Shown piece by piece: positions 26,345-35,651 of a DNA stretch of 64,000 nucleotides (positions within the stretch are counted from its first letter, which is position 1; each line of letters opens with the position of its first letter). This stretch comes from Reichenbachiella agarivorans. GTDB taxonomy: Bacteria; Bacteroidota; Bacteroidia; Cytophagales; Cyclobacteriaceae. The DNA is taken from positions 3,379,501 to 3,443,500 of the forward strand of contig NZ_CP106679.1 in assembly GCF_025502585.1 (NCBI RefSeq), read 5' to 3'. The position numbers and the translations under genes are program-made. Under the pieces are notes generated by a model. The model searched no databases, was not told where the DNA came from, and saw only the letters and a list, made by a program, of their open reading frames with translations.

Positions 26345-27378
26345 TCTGCCATCACTTCGTTTACCATCCGCTGGCTGTAGCGGTGCATTTTGTAGTGTCC
26401 TGGACTCCATCCATCCAAAAAGCGATAAAAATCCGCCCAAGCATACTTGTATAGTTCAGACCATTCATGGATCAATCCTTCTGGATTTAGAGTGATTTCG
26501 TACCGTTCGAAAGCTGATCTAAGTATTGAAAAATAATAGTTCAAGAGTTCATGTTCTAATATTTCACACTCCGATTCATCCAAGCAACTGCTTAGCAGGT
26601 ATGCGACATCTTTCATTCCACATCCCCGACCGACATATTGAAAATCCACTGCCGCTACTGCTGTGTGCTGTGATGCAAAACAGAAGTTAGCGAGCTTGGC
26701 ATCTCCATGCACGAGCGTCTGGTATATTGCGTTTTTGAGTTTTGTGTCGATGGTTTTTGCGGCATTTTTCAGATGTTGGTTTTGCATTGCCAACCATTCA
26801 TCTGGCCTGGTATCTAGGTGCCAATATGTGCCGATCGACCATAGTTCGCTCGCTGTAGTATCCATGAATTTCGCATGAAAATGTGCCAGCCAACTCAGGC
26901 AGCTTTTGATCTCATCGAGCGTAACAGAAGACTTGCGCACAGGAAAACCAGCTGTATCGAGATCTTCCAAAATCATGAGCATCTCCCCCTCTTGTTGCCA
27001 GTTGTATATGCCCGTGGGTATGCGGCAAGATGTATCACAGTGCTGAGCCAACCCTGCATACCAATTCATCTCTACTTCATAAGATTTCAACTTTCGTTGG
27101 TGAGAGATATCTGTATTCCAGCCCCGAGGGTGTTGGAGCTGGTTTGGCAACTGCACATGTTTGACTACCACGGAGGTGAGCTTCCCTCCTGCCAATTCAC
27201 AACGGATGATCTCTCCATAGCCACTCCACAAAGATTGTATTCGGCTACTTCGGATCACGGATTGCGCTCCTGTGGATGAGCGTATTTTTTGGATGATTTC
27301 AGTGTTCAACAAGGTCGTTGACGGTTTTTGATCGAGGAGCAATTTATAAAATGATGTAGAACCCCTACCCGTTTGCAC
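26332..27378 (-). CDS. Aminoglycoside-phosphotransferase / EcKinase-like small-molecule kinase
   Basis: A 348-residue protein-kinase-like enzyme. Key motifs are MLMILEDLDTAGFP (hinge), LVHGDAKLANF (catalytic Asp and Asn) and AVDFQYVGRGCGMKDVAYLL (metal Asp, DFQ for DFG). Such kinases phosphorylate small hydroxylated compounds; the GRGCGMKDVAYLL form resembles the ecdysteroid-kinase-like group. The substrate is unknown. It starts with a GTG (27378): no in-frame ATG precedes the conserved part. It probably forms an operon with the inositol-phosphatase-family gene, so a kinase and phosphatase may act on related metabolites. Confidence 0.8.
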   Translation of the reverse strand: MQTGRGSTSFYKLLLDQKPSTTLLNTEIIQKIRSSTGAQSVIRSSRIQSLWSGYGEIIRCELAGGKLTSVVVKHVQLPNQLQHPRGWNTDISHQRKLKSYEVEMNWYAGLAQHCDTSCRIPTGIYNWQQEGEMLMILEDLDTAGFPVRKSSVTLDEIKSCLSWLAHFHAKFMDTTASELWSIGTYWHLDTRPDEWLAMQNQHLKNAAKTIDTKLKNAIYQTLVHGDAKLANFCFASQHTAVAAVDFQYVGRGCGMKDVAYLLSSCLDESECEILEHELLNYYFSILRSAFERYEITLNPEGLIHEWSELYKYAWADFYRFLDGWSPGHYKMHRYSQRMVNEVMADIRR

Positions 27379-27700
27379 GGTTTTAATTCATTTGATCAAT
27401 TATAGTTTTTGTCTATGACCTTAAGAGCAAAGTATCCATTCTTATGTTTGATATAATTTATTAACTACTTTAAAATAAGTAAGTTATGATACTTTATTAA
27501 AGTAAAATGTAATTATGGAACATTTGAAATGTTTGGTAAATGGAAGCTTCAGGATGAGAATTTCCTGCTTTATTCAAAGTATTAACTGTATTCTCAATTT
27601 TCACGATAAACCTAGATTGATGGACGGAATTTTAATGTATTGGATTTAGTTCGTCGTGTTCTTGTATCTGATCCAAACATGTTTGTTGCCGATAGAACAT
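27379..27700. other. Non-coding stretch between the kinase gene and small-protein gene
   Basis: About 320 bp of AT-rich DNA with no convincing reading frame on either strand. It contains the presumed promoter of the kinase gene, but I could not identify clear -33/-7 elements. No tRNA or strong hairpin is visible. Confidence 0.5.
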
Positions 27701-27730
27701 AAAAAAGGCTACCGTCACTGGTAGCCTTCA
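27701..27730 (-). terminator. Rho-independent terminator of small-protein gene, copy 2
   Basis: On the minus strand, AAGGCTACC pairs with GGTAGCCTT around a six-base loop, followed by six T. It begins about 30 bp after the stop codon of the 45-residue gene. It differs in sequence from the terminator of copy 1. Confidence 0.85.
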
Positions 27731-27758
27731 CTCACTTGTTTATTCGGTAACCTGATAT

Positions 27759-27896
27759 TTATTTTCTTGTCAACCTTGTGCTCACTTCATTTTCGAGCTG
27801 GATGCTTGTCTGGATGAGTTTGCTTGATTCAGCATTTAGTCTTTCGATCAATCTCATCATGTCTTCTATTTGGTTCAATTGCTGTACTCTTTTCAT
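27759..27896 (-). CDS. 45-residue helical small protein, copy 2
   Basis: Encodes MKRVQQLNQIEDMMRLIERL through LTRK, identical to the product at 736-873 except K19R and N39S. By my count 22 of 138 bases differ, and nearly all affected codons are synonymous, so both copies are maintained by selection on the protein. The hydrophobic spacing predicts amphipathic helices without a membrane segment. It has its own leader, conserved with copy 1, and its own terminator. The gene sits in an otherwise nearly empty region and in inverted orientation 27 kb from copy 1. I do not recognise the family. Confidence 0.8.
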   Translation of the reverse strand: MKRVQQLNQIEDMMRLIERLNAESSKLIQTSIQLENEVSTRLTRK

Positions 27897-27930
27897 AGCT
27901 GTATGTGTTTATTTTTTATGTCTTTGTTTT

Positions 27931-27982
27931 AATCTCATGGCAAACATAAAACATAAACTTTATATATAAGTACTAATTAATA
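27931..27982 (-). promoter_or_regulatory. Conserved leader/promoter of small-protein gene, copy 2
   Basis: On the minus strand this matches 660-710 over about 50 bp. TATGTTTG (27941-27948) fits the TAnnTTTG -7 element, and AGTACTTA and ATATAAAGTTT are also shared. The distance from the -7 element to the start codon is 44 bp here and 35 bp in copy 1, because the A-rich part just before the gene differs in length. Confidence 0.6.
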
Positions 27983-29058
27983 AAGTTTTTTAAAATATTT
28001 TTAAAAATAACTACATGTATTGGTGTTAATACATGTAGTTAGTGCTGGTTTTGATCTAGATTTTCTTAAAAATGTTGTTGGTACCTCGTGAGGCAGTTGG
28101 TTTAAAATACCTCTCAGAACGGTCTCTAAGGCAAATTTTATCTGGGACGCATGGTGTCAATGTGTGTCAGTTAGTTCTGTGCTAGGCTACAGTTTTTTTG
28201 GTAGGTTCAGCACAAAGAAAAAATGGTTGAGAAGGAATAATTTAGATAGGATGGATTGTCTTCTGACACCCTATTTTTGATTGAAAATGAAATCTGCACT
28301 AAAATCAACAAAAATGTAAGTGTCTATAAATAAAGTGATTAGCCCCTCTCCCTGTCTCCCCTAGTGTTTATTTTCTAGGAGTTTTATGTCTAAAATCTTG
28401 GGAATTGGATGAATAGGTAAGTGTCTACTGGAGGCTATCCCAATCCTGTCTAGTATCGGTATCTATCGAGCCATGCTGGAATGGTATGGTCACTCTAGTT
28501 CCTGGGATTTTCGCTAGCCAGATTTTTTAACCTCTTTGTTAGACTTCTATATAGGTTCGCGCAATGGGTATCGGTCTGGAGAGTTGCTGAATCACGGTTA
28601 GATTGTAGTGACAATTGTGTAGCATCAATACGGATGTTGAATAACGGTAGAATAATAAGGTTTAGTGTATTCACTCGTGCGGGTTCAATAGCAGGATGTC
28701 AATTGTGTATCAAACAAAATGAATGTAAGTTATTTTGAATTAAACAGTATTATATGCTTAAATATTAGACAGTTATGTGTTTGTAAATTGAGCTGCAACA
28801 CAACGACTGGTTGTCATTCATGCCGTTTTGTAGGTTGTCTCCTTTGAAAGAGGCTGAACGAAATCATGAACATAAAATCTGTATGCATATTTAAATTATT
28901 AAATTAAATATTGTATGTTAAAATACTGTAATTCAATAGTTTAAATATAATGGTTCTGGCTATTCTGTTTATCTTATAGGTGGATTTTACATGCAAAATG
29001 TAATTATGCCCCTTTTACATCTTGCAGTCAATGCTCGATGAGAATAGCTATGTTGGAA
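27983..29058. other. Gene-poor stretch of about 1.1 kb
   Basis: I see no convincing protein-coding frame, tRNA or long hairpin on either strand. Base composition changes along it: 28100-28700 is richer in G and C than the AT-rich 28700-28960. It contains the purine-rich repeat at 28340-28364. It may hold a decayed gene, an unrecognised ncRNA or simply spacer. It lies downstream of PBP1A and upstream of the small-protein gene, both on the minus strand. Confidence 0.5.
28340..28364 (-). repeat. Purine-rich 25-bp element, copy 2
   Basis: On the minus strand this starts CTAGGGGAGACAGGGAGAGG and matches 281-305 at 21 of 25 positions. It is about 443 bp upstream of small-protein copy 2, in the same relative orientation as copy 1. 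Confidence 0.45.
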
Positions 29059-31413
29059 CTAGTTATTCTTTTTGAACATTTTTTTCAACTTCTTGAAAAC
29101 GCCTGTGTTATCCTCTTCTTGTTCATCTTCTCCTTCCAGTTCTTCCTCGTTTTTCTTGTCAAAAAGTTCTTCTTTGGGTTTGTCCTCTTGGTTGAATAAT
29201 CCTTTGAAAAAGCCTTCTTCTTTGATTCCTTCACAGTCCAAATCTTCTTGCACTTCATCACTTGGCTCATCAAACTGTGCTCTGGTGAGCTTGTTAAAAT
29301 CTGAATCGGCTACCATCTTTTGATAAAACAACCCAAACAAAGGCAAAGCTGAATTGGCACCTTGGCCGTATTGAGTATCCTTGAAATGCAACCTGGAGTC
29401 ATCACATCCTACCCAACTCACTGTCAATAGGTCTGGAGACATCCCGACAAACCAACCATCTCTGTTGGATTGCGTGGTACCTGTTTTGCCAGCGATGTCT
29501 TGCGTTAGGTTGTATTTCCATCTCAGGCGACTGCCAGTGCCTCCACTTTGGGTGACCGCTTGTAGTAATTGTTGCATTACCTCATAGGTGTATTCACTGA
29601 TCACTTTTAGCAGTTGCTCGGGAGTTTCTCGCTCATAAACTACCATTCCATCTGCATCTACGATGGATTCAATCATGTAAGGCTCGGTACTGTACCCATT
29701 GTTTAGAAAGATACTATAGGCTTGTGCCAACTCTATGACGCTGAGTTCTGCCGTACCCAGTGCCAATGACGGGACTTTGGGAAGGCTGCTTTTGATCCCT
29801 GCATTTTTGGCTAGGTCTATGACATTGCCTACCCCTGCTTTTTCCATCAACTTTACCGCTATCGTATTGATAGATTGAGTCAATGCTGCTTGCATGGATA
29901 TGTATTTGTCATCATACTCTGTAGTACTATTGCTTGGCGTCCAATTGTCAAAATTGGTGTAAGTAATCGTTTTGCCTGAAATGTGGTCACAGGGAGCCAC
30001 TCCGCGCTCCAAGGCAGCTGCATAGACAAAGGGTTTGAAGGTAGACCCTACTTGTCTCTTGCTTTGATTGATGTGGTCGTATTTATAATGTTCATGATCA
30101 ATACCTCCAATCCATGATTTGATCGCTCCGGTTTTTGGATCCATGGCTAGAAATCCAGCACTTAGTAGTTTGGCATAGTGCAAAAGACTGTCTTTGGTGC
30201 TGGCTTGCACCAAGTCTTCGGAATCTTTCCAGTCAAACCAAGACATACTTCGTTTTTCGTTCAGCTTGTTGATGGCTTCCTCTTTGCTCATGCCATTATT
30301 GATCAGTTCTTTATAGGCATTACTTTCTAGGATCAAAGCTTGGATGAATGCTTTGTCCTTGAGCCAAGGAGCTTGATTGCCCCAATTGTTTTCAAAGCTT
30401 TTTTGGATACTTGGCATGTGTTGTTTGAGTGCAGCTTCTGCTTTGCGCTGCATGCGCAAATCCAGTGTGGTATAGATTTTTAACCCATCTGTGTATAGGT
30501 TGTACTGAGACTCATCTTCCTTATTCGCTGAGGCAAGCATTTGCTTGGCAAGCAACCGGACTTGCTCCAAAAAGTATGGCGCGGTGTCTTCTGAGGTATG
30601 TCCTTTGTCGTAGTTGAGTTCAGTGATGTGCTCTTTGATTTGATCGTATTCGCTTTCCTCTAGGTAATCATATTTCACCATCTGAGACAAGACCACATTT
30701 CTCCTCTTCAGAGATGCTTCTGGATGCAAGCGTGGATTGTAGGTGTAGGTTGCTTTCAGCGAACCGATGAGTGAGGCAGACTCTTCCAAAGTCAAATCAT
30801 TGACTTTCTTGTTGTAAAATTTCCTAGATGCGGTTTCGATTCCAAAAGCATTGTCCGGGAATGAAACCGTGTTGAGGTAAAGTGTGACAATCTCTTCTTT
30901 GCTGTAGATTTTTTCGAGTCGGGTAGCTGTTATTCCTTCTTTGATTTTGGCTATGGCTAGTCCTAGCTTGCTTAGATTTTCTCTAGGGAAGAGATTCTTA
31001 GCCAATTGTTGAGAGATCGTGCTGCCTCCACCAGCAGATCGATTGCCCATGATCAGGGTTTTGATCAATACACGCAACATGCTGCGGTAATCTACCCCGC
31101 CATGATCATAAAATCTGGCATCTTCCGTGGCTACCAGTGCTTGTACAAGATGGTCTGGCAAATCATCAAAGTCCACGGAGGTACGATCAAAAAGATAGAA
31201 TTTGCCAATGATTTCATGTTGACTGTCATAAACAATGGTCGATTGACTGTTGGAGATGTTTTCCAAAGTTTGGCGATTGGGCAATGCTCCCCACATACCT
31301 ACATATACACTCCCCAAGAATAGTACGATGATAACTAGTACAATTGCTACAAGTCGTATGGCTATTGCTAATAGTACACTTTTAAAATCCCTGTCTTGCT
31401 TCTTTTTTGCCAT
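29059..31413 (-). CDS. Penicillin-binding protein 1A-type bifunctional peptidoglycan synthase
   Basis: A 784-residue class A PBP. A cytoplasmic basic start and membrane anchor (residues about 15-40) precede the GT51 glycosyltransferase domain: ATEDARFYDHGGVDYRSMLR with the catalytic Glu, and GGSTISQQLAKNLF. The transpeptidase domain has the nucleophile motif GSTFKPFVYA, the SxN motif QSINTIAVKL and KTGTTQSNRDGW. It polymerises and cross-links peptidoglycan at the outer face of the cytoplasmic membrane. The C-terminal ~60 residues are a highly acidic and lysine-rich low-complexity tail (DKKNEEELEGEDEQEEDN). Confidence 0.95.
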   Translation of the reverse strand: MAKKKQDRDFKSVLLAIAIRLVAIVLVIIVLFLGSVYVGMWGALPNRQTLENISNSQSTIVYDSQHEIIGKFYLFDRTSVDFDDLPDHLVQALVATEDARFYDHGGVDYRSMLRVLIKTLIMGNRSAGGGSTISQQLAKNLFPRENLSKLGLAIAKIKEGITATRLEKIYSKEEIVTLYLNTVSFPDNAFGIETASRKFYNKKVNDLTLEESASLIGSLKATYTYNPRLHPEASLKRRNVVLSQMVKYDYLEESEYDQIKEHITELNYDKGHTSEDTAPYFLEQVRLLAKQMLASANKEDESQYNLYTDGLKIYTTLDLRMQRKAEAALKQHMPSIQKSFENNWGNQAPWLKDKAFIQALILESNAYKELINNGMSKEEAINKLNEKRSMSWFDWKDSEDLVQASTKDSLLHYAKLLSAGFLAMDPKTGAIKSWIGGIDHEHYKYDHINQSKRQVGSTFKPFVYAAALERGVAPCDHISGKTITYTNFDNWTPSNSTTEYDDKYISMQAALTQSINTIAVKLMEKAGVGNVIDLAKNAGIKSSLPKVPSLALGTAELSVIELAQAYSIFLNNGYSTEPYMIESIVDADGMVVYERETPEQLLKVISEYTYEVMQQLLQAVTQSGGTGSRLRWKYNLTQDIAGKTGTTQSNRDGWFVGMSPDLLTVSWVGCDDSRLHFKDTQYGQGANSALPLFGLFYQKMVADSDFNKLTRAQFDEPSDEVQEDLDCEGIKEEGFFKGLFNQEDKPKEELFDKKNEEELEGEDEQEEDNTGVFKKLKKMFKKNN

Positions 31414-31455
31414 GAAATTACTTTGGTATATTTTTTTGATTCAAGGTAATGAGAG

Positions 31456-31495
31456 AAACTAAAAAGACCAGTCGTCTGACTGGTCTTTTTAGTTT
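31456..31495 (-). terminator. Perfect 18-bp hairpin terminator between yceI-like gene and PBP1A
   Basis: AAACTAAAAAGACCAGTC (31456-31473) and GACTGGTCTTTTTAGTTT (31478-31495) are perfect reverse complements with a four-base loop. The A and T tracts at the stem ends let it work in both directions. It follows the YceI gene's stop by about 20 bp, so PBP1A is probably transcribed separately. Confidence 0.9.
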
Positions 31496-31514
31496 CTTAT
31501 ATATTTTCTATTGA

Positions 31515-32141
31515 TTATGGCTTAGCCACGATATTCAATTTGATCTTGATGTCATCAGATAGAATCATATCTTGCATGTAGTGTACCCAACTCACTTCAT
31601 AGTCCTGACGGTTGAATACCAAATCAGCTGTTGCGGTCAAGCCTTCTGGAGTCACTACGAGGGAAGTAATGGTAGCTTTCTCTTCTTTGGTGATTCCTCT
31701 GACAGTCAAATCTCCAGTCAATTCACTACCCAATTGTGATTTGATAACGAAAGATGAAGTTGGATAAGTTTCTACTAGGAAGAAATCTCCTGTAGACAAG
31801 TGATTTACTAGATCAGATGCAGGATGCTCTTCTGAGTATGAAGCAGAATCCAACGGTTGGATAGTGGTCATGTCGATGACTACTTTACCACCTGTGATGG
31901 TATCTCCTTTGGTACTAATCATGCCTTCGGTAATCTCGATGACACCATTGTGTCCATACACGCCTGCTACTTCGCCCGACCAAGCTACTGTAGAGCTGGC
32001 AGTATCGACTTTGTAAGTTGCCTCCGTCGCTACGGTTTCAGTTTCAGTTTCAGTTGTTTCTTCTGTTGTCTTTTTTCCGCCACATGCAGCTACTAACAAT
32101 GCAAGAATGATGGCTAATGATAAATTTGTTCTAATGTTCAT
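31515..32141 (-). CDS. YceI-family lipoprotein
   Basis: A 208-residue lipoprotein: signal peptide with lipobox LVAAC (Cys20), then a Thr/Glu-rich linker (TTEETTETETETVATEA). The YceI beta-barrel domain runs from about residue 42 (YKVDTASSTVAWSGEVAGVY, HPASDLVNHLSTGDFFLVET, FVIKSQLGSELTGDLTVRGI). YceI proteins bind isoprenoid-type lipids in a lipocalin-like pocket. The lipid anchor should place it in a periplasmic or outer leaflet. It is monocistronic by position. Confidence 0.93.
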   Translation of the reverse strand: MNIRTNLSLAIILALLVAACGGKKTTEETTETETETVATEATYKVDTASSTVAWSGEVAGVYGHNGVIEITEGMISTKGDTITGGKVVIDMTTIQPLDSASYSEEHPASDLVNHLSTGDFFLVETYPTSSFVIKSQLGSELTGDLTVRGITKEEKATITSLVVTPEGLTATADLVFNRQDYEVSWVHYMQDMILSDDIKIKLNIVAKP

Positions 32142-32163
32142 GGTAATAGTTTTGAAGTTTTTG

Positions 32164-32171
32164 CAAAGCTA
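32164..32171 (-). promoter_or_regulatory. Possible -7 promoter element of the yceI-like gene
   Basis: TAGCTTTG on the minus strand fits the Bacteroidota -7 consensus TAnnTTTG and lies 22 bp before the start codon. The upstream TTTG I can see is closer than the usual spacing, so only the -7 element is supported. Confidence 0.3.
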
Positions 32172-32290
32172 GTGAATATCTGATCAAAGTATTCATGTGT
32201 AGCAACATGTATTTGTTAAGAGGCTAAAGTGTAGATACTTGATCTATGGGTTGTCGATCATGGACTATTCTTGGATCTAGAGCTTAGCAT

Positions 32291-32965
32291 CTATAATCCC
32301 ATTTCCAATTTAATTCTGGTTTGATTCTCATCATCATAAAACAGCACAGGAGCCATCAGCTTTTTGATGGTGGCATGGAGATGGGTATAGTTAGATTGTG
32401 GGATGTGCAGTGGAATTTTATAGAGTCGCTGATCCTTCTTCTCAAAGGGACAAGCAACCTTAGATTGATGAAGAAAAGGGACAAGGGTAGCGTTGCAATT
32501 GATGCCAATCCTATCGACTCGGTATGTCTCCAATAGCTCTGTCAGGGTTGTATTGATGTTTTCAAAAAACTCCATCGTAGAGGCCAGTCTCACCCGCGAA
32601 CCTGCTCTTGACTTACCTTTCTTCTTCAAGTATTTGATCTGACTAAAGCCTTGCTTTTTGCGAGTCATGTAGGCGGAGAATGTTGTATGATAGACATTGT
32701 GAGTACCCTCCATGACACAAATAGCAGCGTGACCTGATTCGATGCTCACATAGAGTACCTTGGCCTCAGCAGTCTTTACAGTCAAATCATCTTCTAGGGA
32801 CATATGCAAAGGTAGACGAATGAAAGCCTCTGTCTCGTGAAGATCATTGTTCAACAACACAACATGCTTTTTGAAATCATATACATATTGAGGGAATTTG
32901 CTCTTTACTGTATCAAAAAGCTCTTCCAACGGGACATGGAATAAATTGAGGTTGTTTTGTGGCAT
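32291..32965 (-). CDS. VLRF1-like (Vms1/ANKZF1-type) peptidyl-tRNA release factor
   Basis: A 224-residue protein that resembles the Bacteroidota VLRF1 group of the eRF1-like superfamily. The diagnostic loop is MTRKKQGFSQIKYLKKKGKS followed by RAGSRVRLAS, where a Gln in a Gly/Ser-containing loop replaces the GGQ of release factors, with a basic segment for ribosome binding. The surrounding alpha/beta pattern (VLYVSIESGHAAICVMEG, RIGINCNATLVPF) fits the Rossmann-like release-factor core. Vms1/ANKZF1 cleave peptidyl-tRNA on stalled 60S subunits, and bacterial members are thought to act in ribosome rescue. It lies 22 bp downstream of selO and is probably co-transcribed. No zinc-finger or ankyrin part is present. 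Confidence 0.72.
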   Translation of the reverse strand: MPQNNLNLFHVPLEELFDTVKSKFPQYVYDFKKHVVLLNNDLHETEAFIRLPLHMSLEDDLTVKTAEAKVLYVSIESGHAAICVMEGTHNVYHTTFSAYMTRKKQGFSQIKYLKKKGKSRAGSRVRLASTMEFFENINTTLTELLETYRVDRIGINCNATLVPFLHQSKVACPFEKKDQRLYKIPLHIPQSNYTHLHATIKKLMAPVLFYDDENQTRIKLEMGL

Positions 32966-32987
32966 CTATCTATGGGGTACTGATCTT

Positions 32988-34583
32988 CTATGAACTACAA
33001 GACAACATGGAGCAACCCACCTTCGTACGTGCCCATTCAGGACGTTTGGCGTACCATTTTTCGTATGATGGCTGCTCGTCGTAGGGTTTGAGGAGCAACT
33101 GATACAATTCGTCCACCACTGTATAATCCCCCTTGTTTGCAGCATCAATCGCCAACTGCGCCATATAATTACGCAAGACATACTTAGGGTTGATTGTCTG
33201 CATCTTCTGTTGGCGGGCAATACTATCAAAATCTTCCTTTGTGATCCGAGCAACATAGTCCAAATACCAAGTTTGCCATTTCACTTTGTTTTGATTCATG
33301 GCTGCCCCATCCATATAACTCGTCTTCTCTACGATCTTCCAAAATGCATCAAAACCCAGATCAATCTGAGTGGATAACTCTCGAAAGAAAATCGTCATAT
33401 CCAACTCCGTATCAGTCATCAGCTCCGTCAATTGATTGATGAAGTTCTCTTCTACTTGATCTGCATGATACAAGCCCAGTTTGGCAGTCATCATCGCGTG
33501 ATAGTCACGCATGTAGGCATCCTTGTATCCATCCAATATGGCTTGCAAGGGTTCAACCTCTTCGATGAGTGGATACAATGCATTGGCAAGCTGTACCAAA
33601 TTCCAGACAGCTATATTAGGCTGATTGCCAAAACGATACCTGCTGTGCTGCGCATCTGTGGTATTGGGTGTCCATCCAGGGTTGTAATCCTCCAACCAAC
33701 CATAGGGTCCATAATCTATCGTCAGTCCTAAGATAGAAAGGTTGTCAGTGTTCATGACACCATGCACGAACCCTACCCTTTGCCAATGGACAATCATGTT
33801 TTTGGTTTTGTCGAGTACTTCCTGAAAAAAAGCAAGATATGTCTCTTTGGAGGGTGATCCCAAATGAGCATAATGATGTGCTATCGTATGATCTACTAAT
33901 TGCTTGAGTATTTCCTTTTCACCTCTCGCTGCGAAGATTTGAAAATTCCCAAATCGAATAAAAGAAGGTGCAACACGGCAAACAATCGCCCCTTGTTCTT
34001 CTGCTGGGTTACCATTGTAGAGCATATCTCTCATCACGAGATCTCCTGTCTTGACTAGTGACAATGCTCGTGTCGTAGGCACTCCTAGATGATGCATAGC
34101 TTCACTACACAAATACTCTCTGATCGAAGAGCGTAAGACTGCAAATCCATCTGCCGTCCTAGAATATGGTGTGGGTCCTGCTCCCTTCAACTGTAACTGC
34201 ATCGGCTGACCCTGGACCAATACATCAGCAATATTGATCGCTCTACCATCTCCCAACTGTCCAGCCCAATGACCAAACTGATGTCCACCGTAGCACATGG
34301 CATATGGTTGAAAACCTTGGTATCTCTTGGTGCCGCTCATCACTTTCAGGAGTTCCTCAGAATCGCTGATCCCTGCCTTCCACTCATCCACCAAGGTCTG
34401 TGACAAATGCAACATTTGTGGCTGGGAAGGAGTCTTGGGATCTACCCACGAATAACACACCCCTTCAACCTGTCTAGGATAATTGACCAGATTGGAATCT
34501 GCAGGCAGTTCTTCAGTGAAGATAGCATGTATGTCTAATTTTAGTAAATCTTGCATGATTCTGTGCTTTGCTTTTTTACTCAT
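32988..34583 (-). CDS. selO: Protein adenylyltransferase SelO (YdiU family)
   Basis: A 531-residue pseudokinase-fold enzyme that transfers AMP from ATP to Ser, Thr or Tyr of proteins, with redox-linked targets in E. coli. Family signatures are YGGHQFGHWAGQLGDGRA, LKGAGPTPYSRTADGFAVLR, SIREYLCSEAMHHLGVPTTR and HGVMNTDNLSILGLTIDYGP with the catalytic Asp/Asn. The C-terminus ends LSCSS, as in bacterial SelO, with Cys where some eukaryotic forms have selenocysteine. The next gene downstream is the VLRF1-like factor. Confidence 0.95.
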   Translation of the reverse strand: MSKKAKHRIMQDLLKLDIHAIFTEELPADSNLVNYPRQVEGVCYSWVDPKTPSQPQMLHLSQTLVDEWKAGISDSEELLKVMSGTKRYQGFQPYAMCYGGHQFGHWAGQLGDGRAINIADVLVQGQPMQLQLKGAGPTPYSRTADGFAVLRSSIREYLCSEAMHHLGVPTTRALSLVKTGDLVMRDMLYNGNPAEEQGAIVCRVAPSFIRFGNFQIFAARGEKEILKQLVDHTIAHHYAHLGSPSKETYLAFFQEVLDKTKNMIVHWQRVGFVHGVMNTDNLSILGLTIDYGPYGWLEDYNPGWTPNTTDAQHSRYRFGNQPNIAVWNLVQLANALYPLIEEVEPLQAILDGYKDAYMRDYHAMMTAKLGLYHADQVEENFINQLTELMTDTELDMTIFFRELSTQIDLGFDAFWKIVEKTSYMDGAAMNQNKVKWQTWYLDYVARITKEDFDSIARQQKMQTINPKYVLRNYMAQLAIDAANKGDYTVVDELYQLLLKPYDEQPSYEKWYAKRPEWARTKVGCSMLSCSS

Positions 34584-34909
34584 AACACCTTATAAAATAG
34601 TAAGTTATGAGTATTTATATATCTATAAACTTGACAACACATTGTTGTGAGTACAGTAGTGCGAAGTTAGGCGGATTTAATACTCTATGGAATGATACTT
34701 AGGTCTTTTCTTAGACATACATGTACAGGTACAACTCTCCAACGATGCTCAAATGAGTTATTTGCAGTGTTCGAAACTCTATATTTATTATCCAGAATAA
34801 TTCTTGGGGAGTTGCTATAGCTAATTATGCATGTCCAATGGTTTGTTCTATCGCTACTACTTCTTGTCAGTAATGAATATTTTCGACTAGATTCGCCAAA
34901 TTTTGTTCA
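34584..34909. other. Divergent promoter region between selO and 2OG oxygenase genes
   Basis: About 326 bp without a coding frame. It contains an inverted repeat ACTCATAAC/GTTATGAGT (about 34578-34611) overlapping the selO start, and otherwise AT-rich DNA. I could not identify certain -33/-7 elements. Confidence 0.45.
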
Positions 34910-35542
34910 TTGAATTCATTTTTTAGCGAGGATAATTGGATCAACTGGGTTGATGCCATATCAGACAATCACTATGTCGTCATCGACAACATATTACCTC
35001 ATGCAGTCTTAAATGATCTGAAGGATTGTTTTGACAAACAGAGGGAAGAAGAGCAGCTGCGCAAGGCAGCTATTGGGACTTTAAATCAAAAACACATCGA
35101 TCCCAGCATCAGAGGAGACAAGATCCTATGGCTGGACAGAGAGGGTGCGCCTGCTCCTATCTTAACCTTTTTTGATCTTGCAGAAGACATTCGTCAAAAT
35201 CTCAACCGATATTGTTACCTCAGTTTGTCAGGTTACGAATTTCACTTTGCTCACTATCCCGTTGGTACATTTTACAAAAGACATCTGGATCAATTCCAAG
35301 GACGCAACAACCGGATGATTTCCATCATTCTCTACCTCAATGAAGAATGGAAACCAGAGTATGGTGGAGAGCTAAAAATATATCTTGAAAAGGAAGATGT
35401 GACGATCATGCCCACTTTTGGCAGGATGGTTCTTTTCAAAAGTGATGTATTGGAGCATGAGGTACTAGAAACCAAGCATGACAGATACAGTCTTACGGGT
35501 TGGATGCTCTACAAGCCTGTAGGATTAGGCTATCTACCGTAA
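34910..35542 (+). CDS. 2-oxoglutarate/Fe(II) oxygenase, prolyl-4-hydroxylase-like
   Basis: A 210-residue double-stranded beta-helix oxygenase. The Fe ligands are in FYKRHLDQF (HxD) and DVLEHEVLE (distal His), and the 2OG-binding Arg in KHDRYSLTGWM. The segment ISIILYLNEEWKPEYGGELK is characteristic of P4H-like enzymes. Bacterial members hydroxylate proteins such as ribosomal proteins or EF-Tu, or small molecules; the target is unknown. It has no in-frame ATG near the start, so the start is probably the TTG at 34910 (LNSFFSED). Confidence 0.85.
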   Translation: MNSFFSEDNWINWVDAISDNHYVVIDNILPHAVLNDLKDCFDKQREEEQLRKAAIGTLNQKHIDPSIRGDKILWLDREGAPAPILTFFDLAEDIRQNLNRYCYLSLSGYEFHFAHYPVGTFYKRHLDQFQGRNNRMISIILYLNEEWKPEYGGELKIYLEKEDVTIMPTFGRMVLFKSDVLEHEVLETKHDRYSLTGWMLYKPVGLGYLP

Positions 35543-35651
35543 ATCAGATCAATCCTAGCCCATTGTCTGTCATATCACGATTAACAGCTGATTGTGCAAT
35601 TAGTACTAAGTGAGAAGTAAGGTTTAGGTTCTATTCCCTATCATTGTGTAT

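Noticed and set aside
27379-29058. tRNA or riboswitch in the gene-poor region
   Set aside because: I found no tRNA acceptor/T-loop pattern and no conserved riboswitch core by eye.
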